In this document: positions 8,591-16,740 of the stretch, piece by piece
How positions within the stretch are numbered: position 1 is the first letter of the stretch
Layout of the letters: each line of letters opens with the position of its first letter
From: Gammaproteobacteria bacterium
Lineage (GTDB): Bacteria > Pseudomonadota > Gammaproteobacteria > GCF-002020875
Assembly: GCA_018648825.1 (NCBI GenBank)
Contig: JABGQL010000103.1
Location: 1-32,544, forward strand
Reading direction: 5' to 3'
DNA: 32,544 nucleotides
Notes under the pieces: generated by a model
Told to the model about the DNA's origin: nothing
The model's database searches: none
The model's input: only the letters and a program-made list of their open reading frames with translations
Translations under genes and position numbers: made by a program

Positions 8591-10072
8591 CTAGCATTTG
8601 TTAATCAGGTGTTGCACCAGCAGCGAGACGGGGCGACCAGTGGCCCCTTTCTCTTTGCCTTGATTCCATGCCGCACCGGCGATATCCAGATGCGCCCATC
8701 TCTGCTTTTCTGCAAAACGAGAGAGGAAACAGGCGGCGGTGATGGTGCCTGCCTCGGGGCCGCCAATGTTGCCCATGTCGGCAAAATTGGAGTCGAGCTG
8801 AGGCTGGTACTCGTCCCATAGTGGTAGTCTCCAGCAGCGGTCACTGCTCTGCTCACCCGCCTCTAGCAGGCTGTTGGCGAGCTGATCATCATTACTCAGT
8901 AGCCCAGCGGCATGTTTACCCAGTGCCACTACACAAGCGCCAGTGAGGGTGGCGATATCGATAATCTCCTCTGGTTTGAAGCGCTCGGCGTAGGTGAGGG
9001 CATCACAGAGAATCAGTCGTCCCTCTGCATCGGTGTTGAGGATCTCAATGGTTTGACCCGAGAGGCTGGTAACCACATCGCCCGGTTTGGTGGCCTTCCC
9101 ACTGGGGAGGTTCTCGGTGGCGGGTACAATGGCAACCAGATTAATGGGGAGTTGCAGGTCACGTACCGCCTGTAGGGTGCCGATCACTGAGGCGGCACCA
9201 CACATGTCGAAACGCATCTCATCCATACGTGCACCCGGTTTGAGTGAGATACCGCCAGAGTCAAAGGTGACCCCTTTGCCGACCAGTACGGTAGGCGCCT
9301 GACTCTTTGCGGCACCTTTATACTCGGCAATAATCAATTTGGCGGGCTGCTCGCTACCGTGAGAGACGGAGAGCAGTGCACCCATTCCCAGCTTCTCCAT
9401 CTCTTTCTCGTTGAGTACCTTGATGGCGATGTTCTTCTGGTTACGGCCAATCTTGCGGGTTTCGCGGGCTAGATAGTCCGGGGTGCAGATATTGGCGGGG
9501 AGGTCTCCCAGCGTGCGTGCTAGTGAGACCCCATCGGCAATCGCCTTGCCTTCAGTGATCGCCTGTTTGATGAGGTTGCTTTGCTTACGGTTGCCGGTAG
9601 CGAAGCTGATCTTCTTCAGCTCTGGGCGTTCGGCCTTCTTCTTTTTGCTATGAGGGAGGTGGTAGCTGTAGCTGGTGGATTCGATTGTCTCCACCATCAA
9701 ACGGCTGACGCGGTGTAGTGAATCCGTTTCGGTTGTAACAGGCAGGAGTGCGCTGCGGCAACCGCTGTTTTGTAGGGCTTGAGTGGCCGCAGTGATCGCC
9801 TTTTTTAGATCACGATCATTGGGGGTGGTGGTTTTGCCAAGCCCCAGCAGTAGAAGGCGTTGTGCCTGAATGCCGGTAGGGTTGTGGAGCCACTGGATCT
9901 CACCCGCCTTGCCTTGAAGGTCGCCACGATCAATAAGCTGTTGGATCTGGTTTTCTGTGATCTGATTAAGCGAAGCAACTGCCTCTGCAAGTGGTTCACC
10001 CTCAACAATCGGGCAGATGATGCAGTCTGTTTTGGTTCGTTCCAGTGCGCTACCGATGACAGAAAAGTCCAT
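8591..10072 (-). CDS. pepA: Leucyl aminopeptidase (cytosol aminopeptidase, M17)
   Basis: This 493-aa M17 metallopeptidase removes N-terminal residues in peptide turnover; in E. coli PepA also acts in Xer recombination and as a transcriptional regulator. The catalytic domain shows VLVGKGVTFDSGGISLKP, MRFDMCGAASV and the family signature NTDAEGRL, all metal- and substrate-binding segments of the C-terminal half. The N-terminal domain is divergent, as usual in the family. It diverges from lptF with 51 bp between starts, a gene pair commonly found in Gammaproteobacteria, and leads the pepA-holC-valS array. Confidence 0.97.
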   Translation of the reverse strand: MDFSVIGSALERTKTDCIICPIVEGEPLAEAVASLNQITENQIQQLIDRGDLQGKAGEIQWLHNPTGIQAQRLLLLGLGKTTTPNDRDLKKAITAATQALQNSGCRSALLPVTTETDSLHRVSRLMVETIESTSYSYHLPHSKKKKAERPELKKISFATGNRKQSNLIKQAITEGKAIADGVSLARTLGDLPANICTPDYLARETRKIGRNQKNIAIKVLNEKEMEKLGMGALLSVSHGSEQPAKLIIAEYKGAAKSQAPTVLVGKGVTFDSGGISLKPGARMDEMRFDMCGAASVIGTLQAVRDLQLPINLVAIVPATENLPSGKATKPGDVVTSLSGQTIEILNTDAEGRLILCDALTYAERFKPEEIIDIATLTGACVVALGKHAAGLLSNDDQLANSLLEAGEQSSDRCWRLPLWDEYQPQLDSNFADMGNIGGPEAGTITAACFLSRFAEKQRWAHLDIAGAAWNQGKEKGATGRPVSLLVQHLINKC

Positions 10073-10123
10073 AAATTAAAAACTCCGCTTATGTATAAAA
10101 AGTAAAACGGATATTATTAGCCA

Positions 10124-11257
10124 ATGGAGAGTCAGGTACCAGAGAAAAAAAGGAAGAACAGGGCATTCACCACCTTGGAGCGCTATCTTGTGCTGCAGGT
10201 GATGTGGTCGTGGTTGGTGGCGACCCCGATTCTGCTGGTGCTATTAATGACGCTGCGGGTGAGCAAGATCATGGCGCAGGCGGCTGCAGGACAGATTCCG
10301 GTTGAGTTTCTTTGGTCGCTGATCTGGCTGAAGGTGCCCGCCTATTTAGGTATGGTGGTGCCGATGACCCTGTTTTTTGCGGTGCTATTGGCATTTGGTC
10401 GTCTCTATCAAACCAGTGAAGTGACCGCCTTTCGGGCGGGAGGGATCGATATTTTTGAGGCGGCGCGTGGGGTGCGTTGGTTTTCGGCGGTGGTGGCTGT
10501 ACTGGTGCTGTTATTGGTGCTGTTTGTGACTCCGTGGGCTCAGACCGAGATTAACCGTATCCATGATGAGATCAACGCCAACGCCAATCTGGTGGGGTTA
10601 ACGGCGGGGCGCTTTAAACCGATCTCCGGTCCTAATGAACGTATCTTCTATGCCGAAGAGATCTCGGTCGATCAGCGTGAGCTACAAGGGGTCTTCTTCT
10701 ATGAGGCGCTGCCACCAGACCGTTTTCGTCTAATCACGGCCAAGAGTGGAGAGATGTTCCCGGACAAGAGTGGGGATGGTAAGTGGTTGGTGATGCAGAA
10801 TGGACGACAGTACAGTGGCCGCCCCGGTGATGCCGATATGGAGATCGTCAACTTCAAGGAGTATGGCTTCCTGATGAACCTCTCCAAAACCAGCAGTGGT
10901 GAGCCGAAGGGGCGGGCGATCCCACTGCGCGACCTGTGGGATTCAGATCGACTGCAGTACCAGGCTGAACTGCAGTGGCGCCTGTCGTTACCGATCATGA
11001 CGGTGTTGCTGGTGCTGCTGGCAGTACCGCTGAGCAGCACCTCTCCACGCGGGGGAAAGTATGCGGGGATGATACCGGGGGTACTGCTCTATCTACTGTT
11101 CAGTAACCTCTTCAATATTGCCTACGGCTGGATTGAGCGAGGGCAGATTGCCAGCTGGTTGGGGATGAGTTGGATCTATGGGGTGATTCTGCTGCTGGCC
11201 TTTCTGCTCTACTGGCGTGAAGGGGTTGTGCTGTTGAGTCGGAGGCGGCGCGAATGA
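10124..11257 (+). CDS. lptF: LPS export ABC transporter permease LptF
   Basis: This 377-aa inner-membrane permease works with LptG and the LptB ATPase to extract lipopolysaccharide from the inner membrane and drive its export through LptC-LptA-LptDE. It shows the YjgP/YjgQ layout: an N-terminal helix after ERYLVLQVMWSW, further helices near residues 60-130, a periplasmic beta-jellyroll region in the middle (NERIFYAEEISVDQRELQGVFFYE), and three C-terminal helices. It starts from an ATG 51 bp from divergent pepA and overlaps lptG by four bases (ATGA), so the pair is coupled. Length is standard. Confidence 0.95.
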   Translation: MESQVPEKKRKNRAFTTLERYLVLQVMWSWLVATPILLVLLMTLRVSKIMAQAAAGQIPVEFLWSLIWLKVPAYLGMVVPMTLFFAVLLAFGRLYQTSEVTAFRAGGIDIFEAARGVRWFSAVVAVLVLLLVLFVTPWAQTEINRIHDEINANANLVGLTAGRFKPISGPNERIFYAEEISVDQRELQGVFFYEALPPDRFRLITAKSGEMFPDKSGDGKWLVMQNGRQYSGRPGDADMEIVNFKEYGFLMNLSKTSSGEPKGRAIPLRDLWDSDRLQYQAELQWRLSLPIMTVLLVLLAVPLSSTSPRGGKYAGMIPGVLLYLLFSNLFNIAYGWIERGQIASWLGMSWIYGVILLLAFLLYWREGVVLLSRRRRE

Positions 11258-12318
11258 ATATTCTGGGACACTATCTGGGGCGTGAACTGCTCTGGGGCGT
11301 TGGAATGACGTTGGCGAGCCTGGTCGCTATCGCCTACTTTGTCACCTTTGCGGGAGAGATGGACCATATCGGTACCCATGATTTCACTGCAGAGACAGCG
11401 GTACTCTATGTGATGTTGAAGATGCCGAAGATTGTGCATGAGATGTTCCCGGTATCGATCTTGATTGGTGGGCTGTTCTCCTTTGGTGGGCTGGCCGCCA
11501 CGAATGAGTTGACTATTATGCGAGCGACTGGGGCCTCAATGCTGGGGCTGTTGTGGCAGCTGCGTAAGGTGGGGCTGCTGTTGATTGTGGTTGCGGTGGT
11601 CAATATGGAGTGGGCGGTGCCGCTGGCCGAACGTGGCGCTAAGGTGGTGAAGACCACGGCGCTGCATCAGTCCCTTGTAGAGTACAGTGATGCATTCTGG
11701 CTGCGTGATGGCGACCATTTTGTGCGTATGGAGCATGTAGAGAGTGATGGCTCTGTAGCTGGGGTGCAGTGGATGAAGATTCTGCAGCATGGGGAGTTGT
11801 CCGAGGTTAGCTTTGCTGATCGAGCCACCCATAAGGATGGGGTGTGGAATATGGAGCAGATTCGGGTGAGCCGTATTGGGCGGCAGCAGGTGACTGCTGA
11901 ACAGCATCAGCAGTTGGATCACCAGTCGACCATCTCACGGGACTTTGTGCGCCTTGCCTCACGCGATCCAGAGGACCTCTCTACCGGAGATCTGCTGCAG
12001 TACAGCCGTTTTTTGGAGAAGAGTGGATTGGACTCGAACCGTTATTGGCACACCTTCTGGTCCCGTATTGCTGCTCCGTTTGGTCTGGTGGTGATGATGG
12101 TGATGGCGTTACCGTTTTCGGTAAGTGAGGGGCGTTCGCTATCAGCGGGACGACGGATAGTGACTGGTGTCTTTATCGGTGTTGGTTTTTACCTAATCAA
12201 CAAGGTGCTGATGAATACGGGGGAGATCTATCAATTTAACCCAGTGGTTACGGTATTTATTGTGCCCATCCTGTTCTTCTTGTCGGCGCTGTGGATGATA
12301 CGGCGGCGTGGCTTATGA
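11254..12318 (+). CDS. lptG: LPS export ABC transporter permease LptG
   Basis: This 354-aa partner permease of LptF contributes the second half of the LPS-extracting membrane channel. It has the same YjgP/YjgQ architecture: N-terminal LGRELLWGVGMTLASLVAIAYF helix, the FPVSILIGGLFSFGGLAATNELTIMRATGAS segment typical of the coupling region, a periplasmic domain (residues about 135-255), and C-terminal helices that include the FWSRIAAPFGLVVMMVMALPF segment. Its start overlaps the lptF stop. Its last six bases overlap, tail to tail, the 3' end of the rhodanese gene on the other strand, so there is no separate terminator here. Confidence 0.95.
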   Translation: MNILGHYLGRELLWGVGMTLASLVAIAYFVTFAGEMDHIGTHDFTAETAVLYVMLKMPKIVHEMFPVSILIGGLFSFGGLAATNELTIMRATGASMLGLLWQLRKVGLLLIVVAVVNMEWAVPLAERGAKVVKTTALHQSLVEYSDAFWLRDGDHFVRMEHVESDGSVAGVQWMKILQHGELSEVSFADRATHKDGVWNMEQIRVSRIGRQQVTAEQHQQLDHQSTISRDFVRLASRDPEDLSTGDLLQYSRFLEKSGLDSNRYWHTFWSRIAAPFGLVVMMVMALPFSVSEGRSLSAGRRIVTGVFIGVGFYLINKVLMNTGEIYQFNPVVTVFIVPILFFLSALWMIRRRGL

Positions 12319-12795
12319 GGCGTGTGGCTTCATCTGCTCTGCTGTAGGTCCGGCACTGAAGTACTCATCCGCCTCATCAATATCCATCGGTTTACCCTCT
12401 TCACAGCAGTCGCCGCAGATCATCTCCTGCTCGTAGTCATTCCAGCCTCGTAGCCCCGTACGTAGTGAACTGACGTTTTTATACCCCATCAACTGCATGG
12501 TGTGGGCGGCAAAGATGCTGCGGTTTCCTGAACGGCAGACCACCACCACCTCACGCTCTCGCGCCTGCACCAGCTCGGGTACCGTCTCTTCATAGTTCCA
12601 TTCACAGGCGGTCTCGAGAATGCCACGAGGGACATTAACGGAGTTGCGGATATGCATCTTGGCGTACTCATAGGGTTCGCGTATGTCGAGGATGAGGATG
12701 TTGTTCTCCTCCTCCAGTTTCTCAGTAAAATCCCAAGGGAAGATCTCGGTGATCTGTGGGGTCAGCTCCTTGACCAGTTCGGTGAACAGTTTCAT
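12313..12795 (-). CDS. Rhodanese-domain protein with C-terminal Cys motif
   Basis: This 160-aa protein is a single rhodanese domain (residues about 15-120) with a catalytic loop VVCRSGNRS (Cys87), preceded by LDIREPYEY and HIRNSVNVPRG. Such proteins transfer sulfane sulfur as a cysteine persulfide. After the domain lies an unusual tail with ICGDCCEEG (Cys127, Cys130, Cys131) and an acidic end. There is no signal peptide, so it is cytoplasmic. It is the last gene after the kinase and response regulator on the minus strand, 12 bp after the regulator, so probably co-transcribed. Near a dsr locus, a sulfur-transfer or sulfur-sensing role is plausible but not shown. Confidence 0.85.
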   Translation of the reverse strand: MKLFTELVKELTPQITEIFPWDFTEKLEEENNILILDIREPYEYAKMHIRNSVNVPRGILETACEWNYEETVPELVQAREREVVVVCRSGNRSIFAAHTMQLMGYKNVSSLRTGLRGWNDYEQEMICGDCCEEGKPMDIDEADEYFSAGPTAEQMKPHAS

Positions 12796-12807
12796 CGGGT
12801 TTTCCTT

Positions 12808-13458
12808 TTATCTATCTTGTTTGGTGATGCCGCGCTCTACTGCGATTACAGCAGCCTCTACGCGAGAGTGAACGTCTAACTTTTTCAAAATAGATTTCAC
12901 ATGTAATTTTACGGTGCCATCGGAGATATCCAGTTCACGTCCAATCACCTTATTGCTCTGCCCCTCGGCAAGGTGAGAGAGAATCTGATACTCGCGTGGG
13001 GTGAGTAGCGCCTGAAGATCATCGCGCTGGTGGGTCTTGAGGATCTCCCCCTGAGCTACACGTGCCAGCAGTGGGGTCATGGAGGGGGCAACCACCACCT
13101 CGCCCTTGAGAGCCCGCTCTAGTGAACTGATCAGCTCTTCGGTCTCCATATCCTTGAGTAGATAACCCTGAGCGCCCCCCCGCAGTGCAGCCAGTAGGTC
13201 CTGCTCCTCTTCGCTGGTGGTGAGCATGACGACGGGAAGGGTGGGGGTTCTCTTCTTGAGTGCGGCCAGCACTTGCAGTCCATCCATCTCTGGCATGCGC
13301 AGGTCGAGTAGTACGATATCGGGTTCCAGCTCTGTGGCGAGGCGAATACCCTCTTCCCCTGTGCCAACTGCGGCGGCGATCTGAATATCATGCCCCTGTA
13401 GCAGAGCACCGATTCCGGTACGAAACAGGGTGTGGTCGTCGATTAGCAGGACTTTCAT
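12808..13458 (-). CDS. NarL/FixJ-family response regulator
   Basis: This 216-aa protein has an N-terminal receiver domain with LLIDDHTLF acidic residues, phospho-acceptor Asp52 in VLLDLRMPEMDG, a Thr near residue 80 and Lys102 in LLKDME. Its C-terminal LuxR/GerE helix-turn-helix is LTPREYQILSHLAEGQSNKVIG through LDISDGTVKLHVKSILKKL. The closest family I recognise is NarL/NarP. The start ATG overlaps the kinase stop (ATGA at 13455-13458), so the pair is a coupled two-component system. NarL-type heptamer-like motifs occur in the control region upstream of dsrA about 3.5 kb away, which makes dsr a candidate target by inference. Confidence 0.93.
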   Translation of the reverse strand: MKVLLIDDHTLFRTGIGALLQGHDIQIAAAVGTGEEGIRLATELEPDIVLLDLRMPEMDGLQVLAALKKRTPTLPVVMLTTSEEEQDLLAALRGGAQGYLLKDMETEELISSLERALKGEVVVAPSMTPLLARVAQGEILKTHQRDDLQALLTPREYQILSHLAEGQSNKVIGRELDISDGTVKLHVKSILKKLDVHSRVEAAVIAVERGITKQDR

Positions 13459-14789
13459 AGGAGTGCGAAAATATCTTCTTCGTTTTGCTCTTTGACGGCA
13501 CCCGTGATGGAGATACGGGTCCCTTCACCGGGTTCACTTTCGATCTCCAGTGTACCACCGATCGCCTCCATTCGTTGCTGCATCGCAGAGAGGCCGATGT
13601 GTTCGCCCTCAATCGGGAGTATGTTCTGTTCGGTATCAAAACCGATGCCGTCATCTTCAATCAAAACCCAGAATCGTTGATTCTCTAGGCAGTTGGTGAG
13701 GATGCGTACGTTCTGTGCTTGACTGTGTTTGCGGATATTGACCAATGACTCTTGAATGACTCGCAGCAGGTGTCCCTCGGTCTCTGGGGGGAGCTGGATG
13801 GTGTCGCATTGATGTTGGAAATAGGTGTTGATACCGGTCTCTTTGCGGAAGGTGTCACTGATGGTGGTGATCGACTCAATCAACCCCTGTTGATGGATGG
13901 GGGCACGGAAGTTGGCGATCAGGCTGCGCAGCTCGCGGTTGGCACGGTAGAGCCCCTGTTGTAGATGGAGAATCTCGTAGTGGTGGTGGCTCTCCTGTGC
14001 CGCGTGTTTATCAGCGCGTTTCTGGTTCTCTTCCATAATCTGGGTGCGGATTTTCAGGCTGGCAAGGGTCTGTGCCAGTGAGTCATGCAGCTCATGGGCG
14101 ATATGGGCGCGCTCTTGATCCAGTTTGCTCTTGTGTGCCTCCTGCTCCAGCCGAAACTTTTCAATCGCCATCCCTAGGTTTTGGCCGATATTGAGTAGCA
14201 GTTTGTCCATTTCCTGGCTGATCTCTTGCCGCTCTGGAGAGACAAACAGGGTGTAGACACCGAGCGTCTTCTCCTGATGCTGTAGGGGGACAATAATTAC
14301 TCCGCTATCGGTACAGGATAGCTCTACCCCTTGTTCATTAGGGCAGCCGCAGACGTTCTCTTGGTGAAGGATTTGTTTACCAGAGAGCGCCTGCCCGCAG
14401 AGTGTGTTGTTGACGGGGATGACCCCCTTGAGCTGCTCCTGCTTCTCCTCAATACCGATGCTGGAGAGTAGTTTCATCTGGTTGTCGCGGGTCAGTAGAC
14501 GAACCGTAGCGGCATTGGCACCCACCATCTCTTTCAAAAAAGAGAGGAAGCGCAGCAGCAGCTCACGTACATTTTCTGAGCTGTTGAGGCTGGCAACGAC
14601 ATCGTAGAGGATGCGTAGTGACGCGGCCTGTTGCGCCAGATGACGGGTCTTGGCGCGAATCTGTAGCTCTGTCTCCTGCTCGTTCTGTAGCAGGCGCTGC
14701 TCCAGCTGGTCGAGCTCAGGCACCACGGCTCCATCGGGGAAGCGGCTGCGCAGGGTTTCAATCAGGGTTGTGGTAGAGGGGGCGGGCAT
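13455..14789 (-). CDS. Soluble NarX-like sensor histidine kinase with GAF domain
   Basis: This 444-aa kinase has no membrane segment. Domains in order: an N-terminal coiled coil (about 25-60), a GAF domain (about 65-210), HisKA_3 dimerisation helix with ERAHIAHELHDSLAQ (phospho-acceptor His235), and HATPase_c with an N-box near Asn351 (QESLVNIRKHS), EDDGIGFD and EHIGLSAMQQRM. It matches the cytoplasmic half of NarX but lacks the periplasmic nitrate-binding domain. The GAF domain contains Cys131, Cys147, Cys149 and Cys159, a possible redox or metal site. It is coupled to the NarL-like regulator by a four-base overlap. The signal is unknown; an intracellular redox, oxygen or sulfur cue is inferred. 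Confidence 0.92.
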   Translation of the reverse strand: MPAPSTTTLIETLRSRFPDGAVVPELDQLEQRLLQNEQETELQIRAKTRHLAQQAASLRILYDVVASLNSSENVRELLLRFLSFLKEMVGANAATVRLLTRDNQMKLLSSIGIEEKQEQLKGVIPVNNTLCGQALSGKQILHQENVCGCPNEQGVELSCTDSGVIIVPLQHQEKTLGVYTLFVSPERQEISQEMDKLLLNIGQNLGMAIEKFRLEQEAHKSKLDQERAHIAHELHDSLAQTLASLKIRTQIMEENQKRADKHAAQESHHHYEILHLQQGLYRANRELRSLIANFRAPIHQQGLIESITTISDTFRKETGINTYFQHQCDTIQLPPETEGHLLRVIQESLVNIRKHSQAQNVRILTNCLENQRFWVLIEDDGIGFDTEQNILPIEGEHIGLSAMQQRMEAIGGTLEIESEPGEGTRISITGAVKEQNEEDIFALL

Positions 14790-14823
14790 AGAGATCCTGA
14801 GTTATTCGTTGCCACTCAAAAGT

Positions 14824-14856
14824 AAAAAAGCCACAGACACAAGGTCTGTAGCTTTT
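14824..14856 (-). terminator. Terminator after the DsrC-like gene
   Basis: AAAAGC-C-ACAGAC / GTCTGT-A-GCTTTT forms a 12-pair stem with one internal mismatch and a five-base loop. On the minus strand it is followed by TTTTTT-type sequence. It separates the DsrC-like gene from the kinase gene, so the cluster likely has two transcription units. Confidence 0.75.
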
Positions 14857-14889
14857 CGTTGGCAGCGTGTAGCTTTCAACGGGTAGTGA

Positions 14890-15228
14890 TCAGTACCCAC
14901 CTTTACGGCGTGACTCTGGCAGTCCAGCAATCTTACCCGCTTGCTTAGAGGGCTGCTTAGGGAACAGAGTGTAGAGATCTTTGGAGTTGATCTTCTCGCC
15001 CCAAGCTGCAGACATCGCCTTAACCAGGTTGCGGTCGTTAGGCTGGCTGCCACCATTGTTAAAGAACTCATCACGTAGGTGGTTAACCAGGTCCCAGTGC
15101 TTGTCGCTCATCTCAACACCTTCAGCTTCTGCGATTACCTTGCCTACCTCTTCGTTCCAGTCATCCTGGTTCTCAAGGTAACCGTTGGGATTGGTCTCGA
15201 TGGTCTGTCCGTTGACTTCATAACTCAT
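14890..15228 (-). CDS. DsrC/TusE-family protein lacking both conserved cysteines (RspA-like)
   Basis: This 112-aa DsrC-family protein has the same fold-defining segments as the canonical DsrC in this window: a VNG start, the GYL..QDDWN motif, the SDKHWDLVNHLRDEFF helix and LYTLFP near the C-terminus. The C-terminal arm differs. Where DsrC reads KQACKIGGLPKPTGC, this protein reads KQAGKIAGLP and ends RRKGGY, so the two redox cysteines are replaced (Gly98 and Lys109). It therefore cannot carry DsrC persulfide or trisulfide chemistry. Cysteine-free DsrC homologues have been proposed as regulatory (the name RspA is from memory). A good Shine-Dalgarno AAGGAG precedes the ATG. It follows the Cas6-like gene by 75 bp. 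Confidence 0.88.
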   Translation of the reverse strand: MSYEVNGQTIETNPNGYLENQDDWNEEVGKVIAEAEGVEMSDKHWDLVNHLRDEFFNNGGSQPNDRNLVKAMSAAWGEKINSKDLYTLFPKQPSKQAGKIAGLPESRRKGGY

Positions 15229-15303
15229 GTTTCAGTTCTCCTTGTTGTACATACTATAAAAATCTACCATTAAAACGGTAACTACTAAAAAATTGAGGAG
15301 TGG

Positions 15304-16005
15304 TTACTCCTGTTCCTGAAGCTGATTCTCCACTGTTTTGTGGGGTAAAAACAACCCGCATCCAAAATCTTTCCCTTGATCCAACCCTTTTTGTTGCAAT
15401 TGTAGCGCCTCTGAGGGGGTAAGGTCAGCCATCATCAGGCTCTGTGTGGTGATGGTTTGATGGCCAGCTTGGAGTAGGTTTTTGCGTCCACATACCATCT
15501 TCCGAGGGTAGATATCTCGCGCGGCCAGCTGCTGGCGAATTCGCTTGAGAAACTGCTCTTCACTCTCATCGGCCTCAAAGATGGCAAAGCGAGTATAGAG
15601 GGTTGTGAGCTTGCTTAGCAACTGTGTGTCTGGGTGGCTCAGGGTTATGCTGGCTGGCTCTATCTCTAGCGTAGTGCCATTCAGGGTGTTGATGGCTTCG
15701 TCAACACGGGATTTGGGCAGGCGCAACGTCAAGCGGGTTCTGCGAGAGGGGTAGAGTAGGGCCTCACCACGCTCGGAGTTGTTCTCCGGTGAGAGCCAGC
15801 CATTACCGGATGTGGCCACTAGAATCTGGTGTAGTGCCGCATAGGGTTCCTCTTGGAGCCAAGGAAGGTGAGCCAGCACTGCGCGGCTCAATGCCCAGCC
15901 GTGGTCGGCTGATAGCGCTTTGCACTGAATACGGAAGCTGAGGTCGACCACCTCATCTGATATGACGATGGTCTGCTCTCTAGCATCCTCTTCCCAGAAT
16001 GACAT
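15304..16005 (-). CDS. Cas6/Cmx6-like RAMP protein outside any CRISPR locus
   Basis: This 233-aa protein resembles the Cas6/Cmx6 (type I-MYXAN) family. An N-terminal strand VVDLSFRIQCKAL is followed by SADHGWALSRAVLAHLPWL with a DHG triad (Asp34, His35, Gly36). The central SRRTRLTLRLPKSRV strand (residues 87-101) is followed by a second ferredoxin-like half. Near the end is a glycine-rich loop, GLDQGKDFGCGLFLPHK (about 207-223), as in Cas6 RNases that bind and cut small RNA hairpins. No cas genes and no repeat array occur in the window. It sits between a helical protein and the cysteine-free DsrC homologue in a cluster divergent from dsrA. The fold call is from pattern recognition; activity and RNA target are unknown. 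Confidence 0.7.
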   Translation of the reverse strand: MSFWEEDAREQTIVISDEVVDLSFRIQCKALSADHGWALSRAVLAHLPWLQEEPYAALHQILVATSGNGWLSPENNSERGEALLYPSRRTRLTLRLPKSRVDEAINTLNGTTLEIEPASITLSHPDTQLLSKLTTLYTRFAIFEADESEEQFLKRIRQQLAARDIYPRKMVCGRKNLLQAGHQTITTQSLMMADLTPSEALQLQQKGLDQGKDFGCGLFLPHKTVENQLQEQE

Positions 16006-16023
16006 AGTGGTTAGCTTACCTTT

Positions 16024-16704
16024 CTAACCCGGCAGCTTAGCGCGTAGTGCATCACGATCAATCCACCAGTTTTCCCCTGCGAGCGCATCTACTGCGGCAG
16101 AGAGTTTGGGGAGGAACGAGTCGGGGTTATCAAACTCATTGCCGAGCATCCAGATATCAAACTCCTCTTGGTTTTTGATATTGCGATGCTGAGCTGCGAC
16201 TTCGGCCAGCCGTTGGCTGGTAAAGAAGCGGATGTTCTCACCAGCTTGTCCCTCAGCGCCGCGCTTGTCGGCAATGAAGTGGGCGCTGACGGCCGCCACT
16301 GCAGCAGTATCAGAGCCTACAGGGGACTCTTCTACCATATGTTGGAGGATGGCGACGGTGGTCTCTGGGTTGATAGGGTAGGTGATTCCCAGCCAGATGC
16401 CGTGAGCCAGTGCAATGAGTGAATCCTTTTGATCGGCTGTAACCAGGATATCGGTAGATGTGACCGCCAGCTCCCAGTTCTCGACAGTTTTGAAGTGTTC
16501 AAAGGCCTCCCAAGCGGCATCCCAGGCATCCTCTTTGCGCTGGAAGTCGAGTAGCAGGGTGCCGTAATCGAGTAGTAGTTCAGCGCGCTCATCGGATGCA
16601 GCAAGCCCTTGCAGGCGTAGCTCCAGATCGGCCATGCGAGACTCTTTAGATTCTGCGCTCTCACCCTCGTCGGCGAGTAGGTCCAGTGGTGCTGTTGCGG
16701 TCAT
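16024..16704 (-). CDS. Conserved-looking helical (TPR-like) protein of unknown function
   Basis: This 226-aa soluble protein has no recognised family motif. After a polar N-terminus (residues 1-22) it is nearly all helical, with helix-turn-helix spacing reminiscent of TPR or armadillo-like repeats: LLLDYGTLLLDFQRKEDAWDAAWEAFEHF, WELAVTSTDILV, SLIALAHGIWLGI and TTVAILQHMVEE. The C-terminus (FDNPDSFLPKLSAAVDALAG and WWIDRDALRAKLPG) is tryptophan-rich. A strong AGGAG lies eight bases before the ATG. It lies 18 bp upstream of the Cas6-like gene and is surely co-transcribed with it, so a scaffold or partner role is possible. Function unknown. Confidence 0.8.
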   Translation of the reverse strand: MTATAPLDLLADEGESAESKESRMADLELRLQGLAASDERAELLLDYGTLLLDFQRKEDAWDAAWEAFEHFKTVENWELAVTSTDILVTADQKDSLIALAHGIWLGITYPINPETTVAILQHMVEESPVGSDTAAVAAVSAHFIADKRGAEGQAGENIRFFTSQRLAEVAAQHRNIKNQEEFDIWMLGNEFDNPDSFLPKLSAAVDALAGENWWIDRDALRAKLPG

Positions 16705-16740
16705 GGTGATCTCCTGAGTGTAGGCTCTGTTCTATCTATT

